Assembly: GCA_015661095.1 (NCBI GenBank)
Contig: JACVQI010000033.1
Span: 1-13,189, forward strand
Reading direction: 5' to 3'
Length of the DNA: 13,189 nt
Source of the DNA: Gammaproteobacteria bacterium
Lineage (GTDB): Bacteria > Pseudomonadota > Gammaproteobacteria > Eutrophobiales > Eutrophobiaceae
In this document: in pieces, positions 6,542 through 13,189 of the stretch
Layout: every line of letters begins with the position of its first letter
Numbering within the stretch: position 1 is the first letter of the stretch
Translations under genes and position numbers: made by a program
The notes under the pieces: model-generated
What the model saw: the letters and a program-made list of their open reading frames with translations, nothing else
Told to the model about the DNA's origin: nothing
Databases searched by the model: none

Positions 6542-8290
6542 ATGGCAGGTAATCAAGCCGCCAGCAATCCGGAAACTTACAACCGACTATTGGCTTTGAC
6601 GTCTGTACGCAGTGTGAGTAAAAAGAACCGACATCTGAATGCCCTGGCACCCGGAACGCAACTCCATTGGTACGAGATTAAGGATATTCTCGGCCAGGGT
6701 GGCTTCGGCATCACCTATCTGGCCGAAGACCGGAACCTGGCGCATGAAGTGGCGATCAAGGAATACATGCCGGTCGACCTGGCAACCCGCGTTGAGCAAA
6801 ATCATGTTCAATCCGTATCGCATGAACACGAGTACCGGTATCGCTGGGGCTTGCAGAATTTCATAGACGAAGCACGCACCATCGGCCAGTTTAAACATCC
6901 GAACATCGTCAGGGTCAGAAACGTCTTTGAGGCTAATAATACCGCCTATATGGTTATGGACTATGAACTGGGCGAGACCCTGCAGGAAATCCTGAACCGC
7001 CGTAAAATCCTGGAGGAAGCGGATGTCAGAACGGTTATCTTTCCCATCCTCGATGGCATGAAATTAATTCACGCTCATGGCTTTATCCACCGCGATATCA
7101 AGCCGGCGAATATCTTTATCCGGGTCGATGGCGAGCCGGTATTACTCGATTTCGGTTCCGCCCGGCAGGCGCTGGAGGAAAGCCGGCACGCCCTGACCAG
7201 TATCTTCTCCAAAGGCTATGCGCCCATCGAACAATACAGCACGAATGACGATGAGCAGGGCCCATGGACGGACATTTACGCTGTGGGCGCCACCATCTAC
7301 CGTTGCATTTCCGGCATACCGCCGTGCGATGCCATCGATCGCAGCACCGCTATCAGTATTACCGGGCGGGACACCTACGTGCAAGCCATAGAAATCGGCA
7401 AAGGCAAGTATTCCGATGCCCTGTTAATGGCCATCGATACGGCCATGAATTTCAAACGCCAGGACCGCCCCCAGTCGATTGCTGAATGGCAGGCGATCAT
7501 ACTGGCCCAGGATCGTATGCAGGCGCCCGCCGTAACGAAGCCGGAACAAGCCGGGAAAAGCGATAAAGCCTTGACCGTCCATCTGCAGAACGCGGAGCAA
7601 GGGGATGTAACGGCACAGGCCACGCTGGCCTTCCTCTACGCTAAAGGCATCGGCACGGAGAAAAATGAAACGGAAGCGGCACGGTGGTATCAAAAAGCCG
7701 CAGAACAGGGACACCTGAATTCGCAATTCAATCTGGGGGTCATTTACGCCAAGGGCAGAGGGGTGGAACAGGATTACAACAAGTCATTCCAGTGGTATCA
7801 AAAAGCCGCGGAACAAGGCGATGTAACGGCGCAGTCGACCGTGGCCATGATGTACATGAAAGGAATAGGAATAACCAGAAACTATACTGCGGCGTTTAAC
7901 TGGTATTACTCGGCCGCGGAAAAAGGCCATCTCAATTCAATGGCCAATCTGGGCGATATGTATGCCAAGGGCATCGGTGTCCAGAACGATCAGCAGCAGG
8001 CGTTTAAATGGTACCGGAAAGCCGCTGAAAACGGCCATATCAATGCCCAGATGAACCTCGGTTACATGGTTGGCAAAGGCTATGGCACCAATCGCAATGA
8101 TACAGAGGCTTATCACTGGTATCGCCGGGCGGCCGAATCCGGCCATCCGAACGCCCAGTACAATCTGGGAGTGATTTATTCCAAAGGCCGGGGCGTCTCC
8201 AGAAACGTGGAAGAAGCGAGAAAATGGTATAGGAAAGCGGCCGATCAGGGCGATCCGAATGCACTGAAGGCACTCGAACGCCTGCAATAA
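6542..8290 (+). CDS. Ser/Thr protein kinase with C-terminal Sel1-like repeats
   Basis: 582 aa. Residues about 44-320 form a Hanks-type kinase with every key element: glycine loop GQGGFG (51-56), K73 in VAIK, E110 in the alpha-C helix, HRDIKPAN (H183, D185, K187, N190), DFG (203-205) and GYAPIEQY in place of the APE motif. It should be an active RD kinase. A short linker (about 321-345) leads to six full 36-residue Sel1 repeats and a partial seventh (351-582), a solenoid usually used for protein binding. No signal peptide or membrane segment is seen, so kinase and repeats are both cytoplasmic. No Shine-Dalgarno is obvious before the ATG; a GTG at codon 25 is a possible later start, still before the kinase domain. 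The gene lies 156 bp after the Rieske gene and 193 bp before a second kinase. Substrate unknown. Confidence 0.95.
   Translation: MAGNQAASNPETYNRLLALTSVRSVSKKNRHLNALAPGTQLHWYEIKDILGQGGFGITYLAEDRNLAHEVAIKEYMPVDLATRVEQNHVQSVSHEHEYRYRWGLQNFIDEARTIGQFKHPNIVRVRNVFEANNTAYMVMDYELGETLQEILNRRKILEEADVRTVIFPILDGMKLIHAHGFIHRDIKPANIFIRVDGEPVLLDFGSARQALEESRHALTSIFSKGYAPIEQYSTNDDEQGPWTDIYAVGATIYRCISGIPPCDAIDRSTAISITGRDTYVQAIEIGKGKYSDALLMAIDTAMNFKRQDRPQSIAEWQAIILAQDRMQAPAVTKPEQAGKSDKALTVHLQNAEQGDVTAQATLAFLYAKGIGTEKNETEAARWYQKAAEQGHLNSQFNLGVIYAKGRGVEQDYNKSFQWYQKAAEQGDVTAQSTVAMMYMKGIGITRNYTAAFNWYYSAAEKGHLNSMANLGDMYAKGIGVQNDQQQAFKWYRKAAENGHINAQMNLGYMVGKGYGTNRNDTEAYHWYRRAAESGHPNAQYNLGVIYSKGRGVSRNVEEARKWYRKAADQGDPNALKALERLQ
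7592..8287 (+). repeat. Six and a half tandem Sel1 repeats of 108 bp
   Basis: Units start at 7592, 7700, 7808, 7916, 8024 and 8132, each exactly 36 codons, with a partial unit at 8240-8287. The protein pattern is AEQGHxNAQ...LGxxYxKGxGVxxD...AxxWYRKA. Units 1 and 3 share EQGDVTAQ with near-identical DNA, and units 2 and 6 share NLGVIY-KGRGV, which points to duplication within the gene. Confidence 0.9.
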
Positions 8291-8483
8291 CGGCTTCAGT
8301 AACCTCTGATTACTGATAATAGTCACAGTTTATCGCTTGTTTTTTCCTGCAAAATCACTAATCTTTGTATTGTTATTCAATTTCAATATCACGATCATAT
8401 CCTGGCTTAAATTACGCGATCAGGCCCGAAGTTGAGATTGCTTTATCCCTGGTCGAGCATAAAACACAGAAGATTATTCAGTT

Positions 8484-9815
8484 ATGGAACAGCAATCACC
8501 GTCGAGTACTTTTTATACGGTCAGTTCCAAACCCAGCAAGATCGGCAAATATACGATCCTGGAAGAAGTCGGCCGGGGCAGTATGGGCACGGTCTACGCG
8601 GCGAACGATCCATTCACCTCGCGTAAAGTAGCCATCAAAGTCGCCCACCCGCAATACATCAATAAATCCGAGGATGGGGAAAGATTCAAAAAACTGTTTT
8701 TTAACGAGGCCCACGCCGCCAGCGTCCTCAGCCATCCCAATATCCTGAAATTATACGATGCCGACGTCGATAACGATCTTTGTTACCTGGTTATCGAATA
8801 TGTGCACGGGGCCAAAACACTGGAAGCGTTTTGCAAATCCGACTCCCTGCTGCCCCTCCGGGAAGTCGTCGGCATCGTCTATAACACCGCCAAAGCCCTG
8901 GATTATGCCCACCGGCAGGGAGTCATACACCGGGACATCAAACCGAGCAATATCCTCTTTACCCAGAAGCGGGATATCAAGCTATCCGACTTCAGCATCG
9001 CGAGGGTGAACCGGCAGGACACGACCACCACCCAGTTCGACGGTTTCATCGGCTCGCCGCTGTACATGTCGCCCGAGCAAATCAATGAATGGCAGCTTGC
9101 CAGTAATACCGATCTGTTTTCCCTCGGAGTAGTCATGTATGAACTGCTCACTGGCCATAACCCGTTCCGGGCCGACAGCCTGCTCGCCATCAATCAAAAG
9201 ATTACCAAGGAAGAACCGCCACCCATAGCCGATTACCGGTCGGATTTGCCGGAGGGTCTGGAATACACTTTAAAACGGATGCTGAAGAAAAACCCGGATA
9301 AACGCTACGCCAACGGCCTGGACCTGGCGGCTGATCTGGCCCTGATTTATGAAGATCTGGAAAAGGTGGAAACCCGCGACAACCTTAAGGAGAAATTCGA
9401 GATCCTGAAAAACACCGGTTTTCTCAAAGGCTTCACCGATGTTGATATCTGGGAACTGGTGCGTGCCGGTAAGTGGCAAACCTATCCGGCCGGGACGACC
9501 ATCATCAAAGAAGGCGATCTGGATGATTCATTCTATATCCTGTTAGCCGGTGTCGTCAGTATTACCAAAAACAATCAGCACATCGGCAATCTGCAGGAAG
9601 GCGATTGTTTCGGCGAAATGGGTTACCTGGCGCAAACCGAACGAACCGCCACCGTAACCTCGAAAACCGAGGTCGCCCTGATCAAAGTCAATGCCGCGAA
9701 TCTGGATCGGGCCGAGGAAGGCACCCAGCTCCGATTCCTGAAGGCATTCGTCGGCACTGTCATCAATCGGCTGGAACAAACTACCGCGGTTCTGACTCAG
9801 CTGAAACAGATTTAA
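8484..9815 (+). CDS. Ser/Thr protein kinase with C-terminal cyclic-nucleotide-binding domain
   Basis: 443 aa. The kinase domain spans about residues 22-290: glycine loop GRGSMG (30-35), K52 in VAIKV, E75 in the alpha-C helix, HRDIKPSN (149-156) and SPEQ at 196-199. The metal-binding DFG is DFS here (D169-F170-S171), so the glycine is lost while D169 is kept. A helical linker (about 291-312) leads to a cNMP-binding domain (about 313-443) with the phosphate cassette FGEMGYLAQTERTATV. E378 and R387, the positions that hold ribose and phosphate in CRP and PKA relatives, are present, so binding of cAMP or cGMP is plausible. No membrane segment is seen. The ribosome-binding site is weak (AGAAG about 11 bases upstream). 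Only five bases separate the stop from the XdhC-MocA gene, suggesting one transcript. The 193-bp gap before it holds no clear promoter. Confidence 0.95.
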   Translation: MEQQSPSSTFYTVSSKPSKIGKYTILEEVGRGSMGTVYAANDPFTSRKVAIKVAHPQYINKSEDGERFKKLFFNEAHAASVLSHPNILKLYDADVDNDLCYLVIEYVHGAKTLEAFCKSDSLLPLREVVGIVYNTAKALDYAHRQGVIHRDIKPSNILFTQKRDIKLSDFSIARVNRQDTTTTQFDGFIGSPLYMSPEQINEWQLASNTDLFSLGVVMYELLTGHNPFRADSLLAINQKITKEEPPPIADYRSDLPEGLEYTLKRMLKKNPDKRYANGLDLAADLALIYEDLEKVETRDNLKEKFEILKNTGFLKGFTDVDIWELVRAGKWQTYPAGTTIIKEGDLDDSFYILLAGVVSITKNNQHIGNLQEGDCFGEMGYLAQTERTATVTSKTEVALIKVNAANLDRAEEGTQLRFLKAFVGTVINRLEQTTAVLTQLKQI

Positions 9816-9820
9816 CCCGC

Positions 9821-11530
9821 ATGAACTTCACGCTGCAGGGTCTGGTAGCCGACTACCATACACTGAGAATCCAGCACACTGAACTGGTCCTGGCGACTAT
9901 CCTTGCTACCGAGGGTTCGACCTACCGGAAAGCCGGCGCCCGTATGCTCATCACCCCGGACGCTTGTTGTTATGGTCTGCTGGGCGGGAATGAATTACAC
10001 CAGGCGATACTGGCCCGAGTGGCGCCGATCTTCGCGACCCGCGAGTTGCAAATCCTCGATTTTGATAGCCAGTCGATTGACTCCGGCAATCTGGCCGTTG
10101 AACTCGAACCCGGCGCCCGAGTCACCGTACTGTTGCAATATCTGGCCGTGGCGGATCCCAACAACACCCTGGAACTGTTGCTTACGGGTCTGCGGCAACA
10201 GCAGGCCGTGCTCGTTACCATCTGTGAGTCCGCCCTCGCTGACTGCAGCCCGGGGGCGAATGTTCTGATCGCGCAGGCGGCAGCCATCCACAGCGATCTG
10301 GACCCGCGTTACAGCCGGGAATTGACGGAAATCGCCAGTCAGATCCGGGACTCCGGCATATCATCCCTGGAATCCTGCATGTCCGGTGAAGGCTCGTTCA
10401 CGGCCTTTTATGACATCATCACCCCGCCGTTACAGTTACTCATCATTGGCGCCGGACCGGATGTCATACCCGTGCTGCGACTGGCCACGACCATGGACTG
10501 GCTGGTAACCATCGTCGATCCACGTAGCGCGAATACCCAATCAGAGTATTTCGAAACGGCCTACCGGGTCCTGACACTGGAACCGGAAGGAATGCTGGCT
10601 GCGGTTGATATCGACAGGATCGATGCCGTCGTCATCATGACCCATCGACTCGATCTCGACCAGCGCTACCTGCAATGCCTGCGGGGTAACACCAGTCTGA
10701 AATATATAGGCTTATTAGGTACGGAACGGCGCAAGCACAGATTGTTGCAGGCGCTGGCACTCGATCCAGCCATCACCGGGGAAAGAATATACGGCCCTGT
10801 TGGCCTGGATCTCGGTGGCCGTTCCCCGGAACAGATTGCGCTGGCATTGGTGAGCGAAATCCAGGCGGTCGTTAACCAGTGCAGCGGCGGCCGGTTAACC
10901 AGCCAGGCGGCGCCGGCCCTGCAAGCAGAGCCACCTCCCGTCGTCAGCGAGCAGGACCTGTACGCTATCGTCCTCGCCGCCGGCGGATCCACGCGTTTCG
11001 GCGGTATCAAACAATTACTGGAACTGGATGGCAAATCACTGTTGAAACGGGCGATAGACACAACCAGTAACACTTTTGACAACCGGGTGAAACTGGTGCT
11101 GGGCATCAAGCCTAATAAATTACAACGGGAAGCGGACGGTTATGATATTGAGATCGTCGTCAACAAGGACTGGGAAAACGGCATTGCCTCTTCGCTCCGC
11201 ACCGGTATCAAGGCACTGCCAGCGCGCTGCAAGGGCGTGCTGATTATCCTGTGCGATCAACCATACATTAATGAAACGCACATTCGCCAGATGATCGATG
11301 TCTGGAAACGCGATCACACCAAAATCATCGCGAGTTCCTATGCGAATACGGTCGGTGTGCCCGCCATCTTCCCGGCGCAACATTTCCCGGCCATCCAGCA
11401 ATTGCGGGGTGACACCGGCGCCAAGGCGATCATCGAAAGCAATCTGGAACAAGTGATCAGGGTTTCCATCCCGGAAGCGGAAATCGATATCGACACGCAG
11501 GAGGACCTGATCAAAATCCTGAGCAAGTGA
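9821..11530 (+). CDS. XdhC-MocA fusion: molybdenum cofactor insertion and cytidylylation protein
   Basis: 569 aa from the ATG at 9821. Residues about 1-70 match XdhC/CoxI (ATILATEGSTYRKAGARML). About 200-350 form the XdhC Rossmann domain (LLIIGAGPDVIPVLRLA, IVDPRS, YIGLLGTERRK, GLDLGGRSPEQIALALVSEI). About 380-569 are a MobA/MocA-type nucleotidyltransferase (IVLAAGGSTRFGGIKQLL at 383-400, CDQPYI at 478-483). XdhC proteins hold and deliver sulfurated molybdenum cofactor to xanthine-dehydrogenase-family enzymes; MocA makes the cytidine dinucleotide form from CTP. One chain would couple both steps. Where I expect the family GGGCxE, this protein has GGNELH (55-60), lacking the cysteine. No molybdoenzyme gene is in the window. 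The start five bases after the kinase stop is preferred; extension upstream would only read the kinase gene out of frame. Confidence 0.92.
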   Translation: MNFTLQGLVADYHTLRIQHTELVLATILATEGSTYRKAGARMLITPDACCYGLLGGNELHQAILARVAPIFATRELQILDFDSQSIDSGNLAVELEPGARVTVLLQYLAVADPNNTLELLLTGLRQQQAVLVTICESALADCSPGANVLIAQAAAIHSDLDPRYSRELTEIASQIRDSGISSLESCMSGEGSFTAFYDIITPPLQLLIIGAGPDVIPVLRLATTMDWLVTIVDPRSANTQSEYFETAYRVLTLEPEGMLAAVDIDRIDAVVIMTHRLDLDQRYLQCLRGNTSLKYIGLLGTERRKHRLLQALALDPAITGERIYGPVGLDLGGRSPEQIALALVSEIQAVVNQCSGGRLTSQAAPALQAEPPPVVSEQDLYAIVLAAGGSTRFGGIKQLLELDGKSLLKRAIDTTSNTFDNRVKLVLGIKPNKLQREADGYDIEIVVNKDWENGIASSLRTGIKALPARCKGVLIILCDQPYINETHIRQMIDVWKRDHTKIIASSYANTVGVPAIFPAQHFPAIQQLRGDTGAKAIIESNLEQVIRVSIPEAEIDIDTQEDLIKILSK

Positions 11531-11708
11531 TAGCCGTTGTACTTCAGGGGCTTGGCCGCGATCGCGGTACAACCAGCAGTATCAGCTCAGGTGGATTTAA
11601 CCCGATCATGAAATCGCCGGGAAAGCTGCCTTCTTTCATCCTTTGCGCTGCGTGCAGCTGGTTCCGTCGCAATCCTCTGAACGCGCGTCGATCGATCACT
11701 ATTCCGGC

Positions 11709-11730
11709 GATCGGCGGATCGCCGCCGATC
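11709..11730. repeat. Strong 9-bp GC-rich hairpin
   Basis: GATCGGCGG (11709-11717) pairs exactly with CCGCCGATC (11722-11730) around ATCG. It could stop or protect either convergent transcript, but no T-run follows it on either strand. Confidence 0.6.
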
Positions 11731-11737
11731 ATGTCTC

Positions 11738-11755
11738 AGGAGTCTATTGACTCTT
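11738..11755 (+). terminator. Weak hairpin followed by TTC
   Basis: AGGAGTC pairs with GACTCTT (one wobble) around TATT and lies eight bases after the GC-rich hairpin. The two together could form a bipartite end for the plus-strand transcript. The T content is low, so this is a weak call. Confidence 0.25.
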
Positions 11756-11841
11756 CTGCGATCACCCAGCATCGGTTCGATCCCTTAACGAAAGTCGGCA
11801 ATTTCCAGGATATCTTTTTTGCTTCATGCTGTCCCGGACAA

Positions 11842-12276
11842 TCAGGCGGCCTCGTCTCCGCCCGGCGGATTGAACGTTTCCCGTAAAAATTCGGCGAAGC
11901 TTTCGCAGGCATCGGTACTGGTAAAGACCCCCGCCAGCTTACCGTTTCTCGTCACCAGGACCGAACCGAAATGCTTTTCAGCCATTGTTCGCAAAACTTT
12001 ATCCAGTCGTTCGTTCAGGTCGACAATATACGGGTGGTCCATATACACATCCTTGACGGTGACGTCTTTCTTGTCCGGATAATCAAAATCCGGACCCAGG
12101 AACAGTTTGATATCGCGGTCCGTCAATACGCCGACCAATTTCTGCTCCTGCGTTACCGGCAGATGCCGAATCTTGTGTACCCGCATGAACTCCTGCGCTT
12201 CCTGGATCGGCGCGCTGATATCAACGGAATACGGGAACGGCGTCATAACGGACTTGATTGCTGGAATATGCTTCAT
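11842..12276 (-). CDS. Tandem CBS-domain protein
   Basis: 144 aa, made almost wholly of two CBS domains. CBS1 is about residues 9-60 (VMTPFPYSVDISAPIQEAQEFMRVHKIRHLPV, then LVGVLTDRDIK). CBS2 is about 77-130 (VYMDHPYIVDLNERLDKVLRTMAEKHFGSVLV, then LAGVFTSTDA). CBS pairs form a Bateman module that usually binds adenosyl nucleotides such as AMP, ATP or SAM. Here there is no catalytic partner domain, so it probably acts as a stand-alone sensor on another protein. The GVLTDRDI and GVFTSTDA endings provide the usual Asp that contacts ribose. The ATG (12274-12276) starts directly at the first CBS motif but lacks a clear ribosome-binding site. The gene follows the PilZ gene on the same strand after 150 bp. 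Target unknown. Confidence 0.93.
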   Translation of the reverse strand: MKHIPAIKSVMTPFPYSVDISAPIQEAQEFMRVHKIRHLPVTQEQKLVGVLTDRDIKLFLGPDFDYPDKKDVTVKDVYMDHPYIVDLNERLDKVLRTMAEKHFGSVLVTRNGKLAGVFTSTDACESFAEFLRETFNPPGGDEAA

Positions 12277-12329
12277 GATTGATGCCGTCGCTGAGTCCGG
12301 AGTTGTCCCAATCTTGCCTCTAAGTCATT

Positions 12330-12347
12330 GCTTCGCATATGCGAAGC
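12330..12347. repeat. 18-bp perfect palindrome between the PilZ and CBS genes
   Basis: GCTTCGCATATGCGAAGC is fully self-complementary. As RNA it would fold into a seven-pair stem with a four-base loop; as DNA it is a good dimer-binding site. No T-run follows it on the minus strand, so it is more likely an operator or processing site than a terminator. It lies 54 bases upstream of the CBS start codon. Confidence 0.65.
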
Positions 12348-12426
12348 CTCGCTATTCTAGCAAGACCCCTGCGCTAACACTACCTGACAACGAAGACGCA
12401 CGCTTCCCCAGTGTCATCCATTCCCG

Positions 12427-13113
12427 TTATTTCCCGCTGCTAGCTTGCTCCAGCCGCTGCAGCCGTTGCTCCAGCCGATCCAGAGTATTAAAAATCGTCG
12501 TCATTGCGGCTGATAATTTCAGGTGCCTGACGTCACGACCATCACCGAACGAGATGATTTCACCCTTGACCTGCAGCCGATCGAGGACTTCAGCCACTTC
12601 ATTGCCTTGCATATTCATATAAGTTGAAATTTCCTTCCGGGAACGCGGTTCTTGCAGGAAAGTACGGACCTTGTCTTCAACGGGAATAATCTCATCCATG
12701 ATAAATCTGTCCACCAGGGCAGCGCTTTTGTCGGAATACTTCCGGAACATCAGGCCGAAAGCGAACTCGGTTTTCGAGATCACGGTTAGATAGTAAATCT
12801 GACAGGTTATTGTGATCTGTTCGGGCTGGGTCTTGAATGGCAGATCGAACTTTACTTCTACCAGTGGTCCTTTGCCTTCCTTGATGAACGTACCGGTGGG
12901 ATGAAGTTGTTTTGTCGTTTCCCGATCGCAGCGGACCTGGATGCCGTCTATGGAAATATCATGAACCATAGCGGTTACCGCGTTTGTCTTCTCCGGTTTT
13001 ATGCTGACCGGCACATTGATGACAATGCGGGGATACTTGCGGCGCCGCTCCAGTGCCTCGTGGAGCTTGTTTTGCTCAGGTTTGGGTTTATTCGTTCCGT
13101 CTGCTTTGGCCAT
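12427..13113 (-). CDS. PilZ-domain protein with C-terminal helical (winged-helix-like) region and leucine zipper
   Basis: 228 aa. Residues about 20-125 form a PilZ domain, the common c-di-GMP receptor. The RxxxR motif is R25-K-Y-P-R29 (within RRRKYPR), and the second motif is D52-I-S-I-D-G57, so ligand binding is expected. Residues about 126-200 hold a helical stretch with EISTYMNMQGNEVAEVLDRLQVKGEII, which looks like a helix-turn-helix with a wing; this is my reading, not a known family. Residues about 206-223 (IFNTLDRLEQRLQRLEQA) form a short leucine zipper, suggesting a dimer. There is no membrane segment. The start is well supported by GGGGG eight bases before the ATG. A CBS gene follows on the same strand. 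It could be a c-di-GMP-responsive DNA- or protein-binding regulator; the target is unknown. Confidence 0.92.
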   Translation of the reverse strand: MAKADGTNKPKPEQNKLHEALERRRKYPRIVINVPVSIKPEKTNAVTAMVHDISIDGIQVRCDRETTKQLHPTGTFIKEGKGPLVEVKFDLPFKTQPEQITITCQIYYLTVISKTEFAFGLMFRKYSDKSAALVDRFIMDEIIPVEDKVRTFLQEPRSRKEISTYMNMQGNEVAEVLDRLQVKGEIISFGDGRDVRHLKLSAAMTTIFNTLDRLEQRLQRLEQASSGK

Positions 13114-13166
13114 GGCTAATTCCCCCGTAGATTCATAAATCCAGGCTCGGTCCAGTGATAATGGCG

Positions 13167-13180
13167 CTGCGATTACGCAG
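13167..13180. repeat. Short inverted repeat upstream of the PilZ gene
   Basis: CTGCG and CGCAG flank ATTA, ending 54 bases before the PilZ start. It is short and could be chance, but it lies where an operator for the PilZ gene could be. A weak promoter-like pair downstream of it (TTATCA and TATGAA on the minus strand) is not firm enough to call. Confidence 0.25.
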
Positions 13181-13189
13181 TCTATAAGT

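Larger units (their letters stand above)
11531..11841. other. Convergent intergenic region without a credible gene
   Basis: These 311 bp lie between the stops of the XdhC-MocA gene and the CBS gene. I see no convincing coding sequence or RNA gene. The region holds a GC-rich palindrome CCGCGATCGCGG (11556-11567) flanked by GTTGTAC (11536-11542) and GTACAAC (11567-11573), plus two hairpins at 11709-11730 and 11738-11755. None has a proper T-run, so the terminators of the two converging genes remain unclear. Confidence 0.6.

Noticed and set aside
8291..8350. Terminator after the Sel1 kinase (CAGTAA...TTACTG and a T-run near 8340)
   Set aside because: The stem is short and AT-rich, and the T-run lies some 30 bases beyond it with no hairpin directly before it.
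8365..8631. Small open frame overlapping the start of the cNMP-binding kinase
   Set aside because: Most of it overlaps the kinase gene in another frame, and the non-overlapping part has no motif or ribosome-binding site.
9605..9820. Upstream extension of the XdhC-MocA reading frame
   Set aside because: It would read the kinase gene in another frame for 72 codons; the XdhC homology begins right after the ATG at 9821.
11556..11567. GCGATCGC core as a cyanobacterial HIP1 element
   Set aside because: One copy only, within a longer palindrome, in a clearly gammaproteobacterial context.
11774..11784. GGTTCGATCCC, resembling a tRNA T-arm or phage attachment core
   Set aside because: The flanking bases do not complete a five-pair T-stem or any acceptor stem, and there is no integrase or second copy.
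11527..11886. Open frame of 119 codons on the plus strand after the XdhC-MocA gene
   Set aside because: Composition is not protein-like, it overlaps the stop of one gene and the end of the CBS gene, and it has no recognisable motif.

Overview
The window looks like chromosomal DNA of a free-living gammaproteobacterium. The main evidence is the minus-strand series carA-carB-greA-rlmE-ftsH, a typical gammaproteobacterial order. CarB, GreA, RlmE and CarA match the Escherichia coli proteins in length or in the spacing of catalytic residues. I cannot name the genus. The abundance of Ser/Thr kinases and second-messenger domains would suit an environmental, metabolically flexible lineage, but that is inference.

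Layout. (1) Positions 1-5909, minus strand: housekeeping block. Reading in the transcription direction it holds carA (with a TTG start), a 110-bp spacer with a large imperfect inverted repeat, carB, greA (ATGA overlap with carB), rlmE, a 216-bp spacer packed with five inverted repeats, and the first 20 codons of ftsH. It covers carbamoyl-phosphate synthesis, transcript cleavage, 23S rRNA methylation and membrane proteolysis. (2) Positions 5910-6040: divergent control region, with a good carA promoter and a terminator-like hairpin inside the carA leader. (3) Positions 6041-11530, plus strand: an accessory cluster of four genes. These are a small Rieske [2Fe-2S] protein, a soluble Ser/Thr kinase with a Sel1-repeat tail, a second Ser/Thr kinase with a C-terminal cyclic-nucleotide-binding domain, and, only 5 bases downstream, an XdhC-MocA fusion for molybdenum cofactor handling. 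(4) Positions 11531-11841: convergent spacer with several GC-rich inverted repeats and no credible gene. (5) Positions 11842-13113, minus strand: a tandem-CBS protein preceded by a PilZ protein whose C-terminal half looks like a winged-helix domain plus a short leucine zipper.

How it may work together. The minus-strand block is core metabolism. The plus-strand cluster is the unusual part. It joins two kinases of different architecture to a two-function molybdenum-cofactor protein and a Rieske protein, with no molybdoenzyme subunit in view. The tight spacing of the cyclic-nucleotide kinase and the XdhC-MocA gene suggests co-transcription, so cofactor maturation may be under phosphorylation or cyclic-nucleotide control. 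That link is inference from gene order and domain content only.
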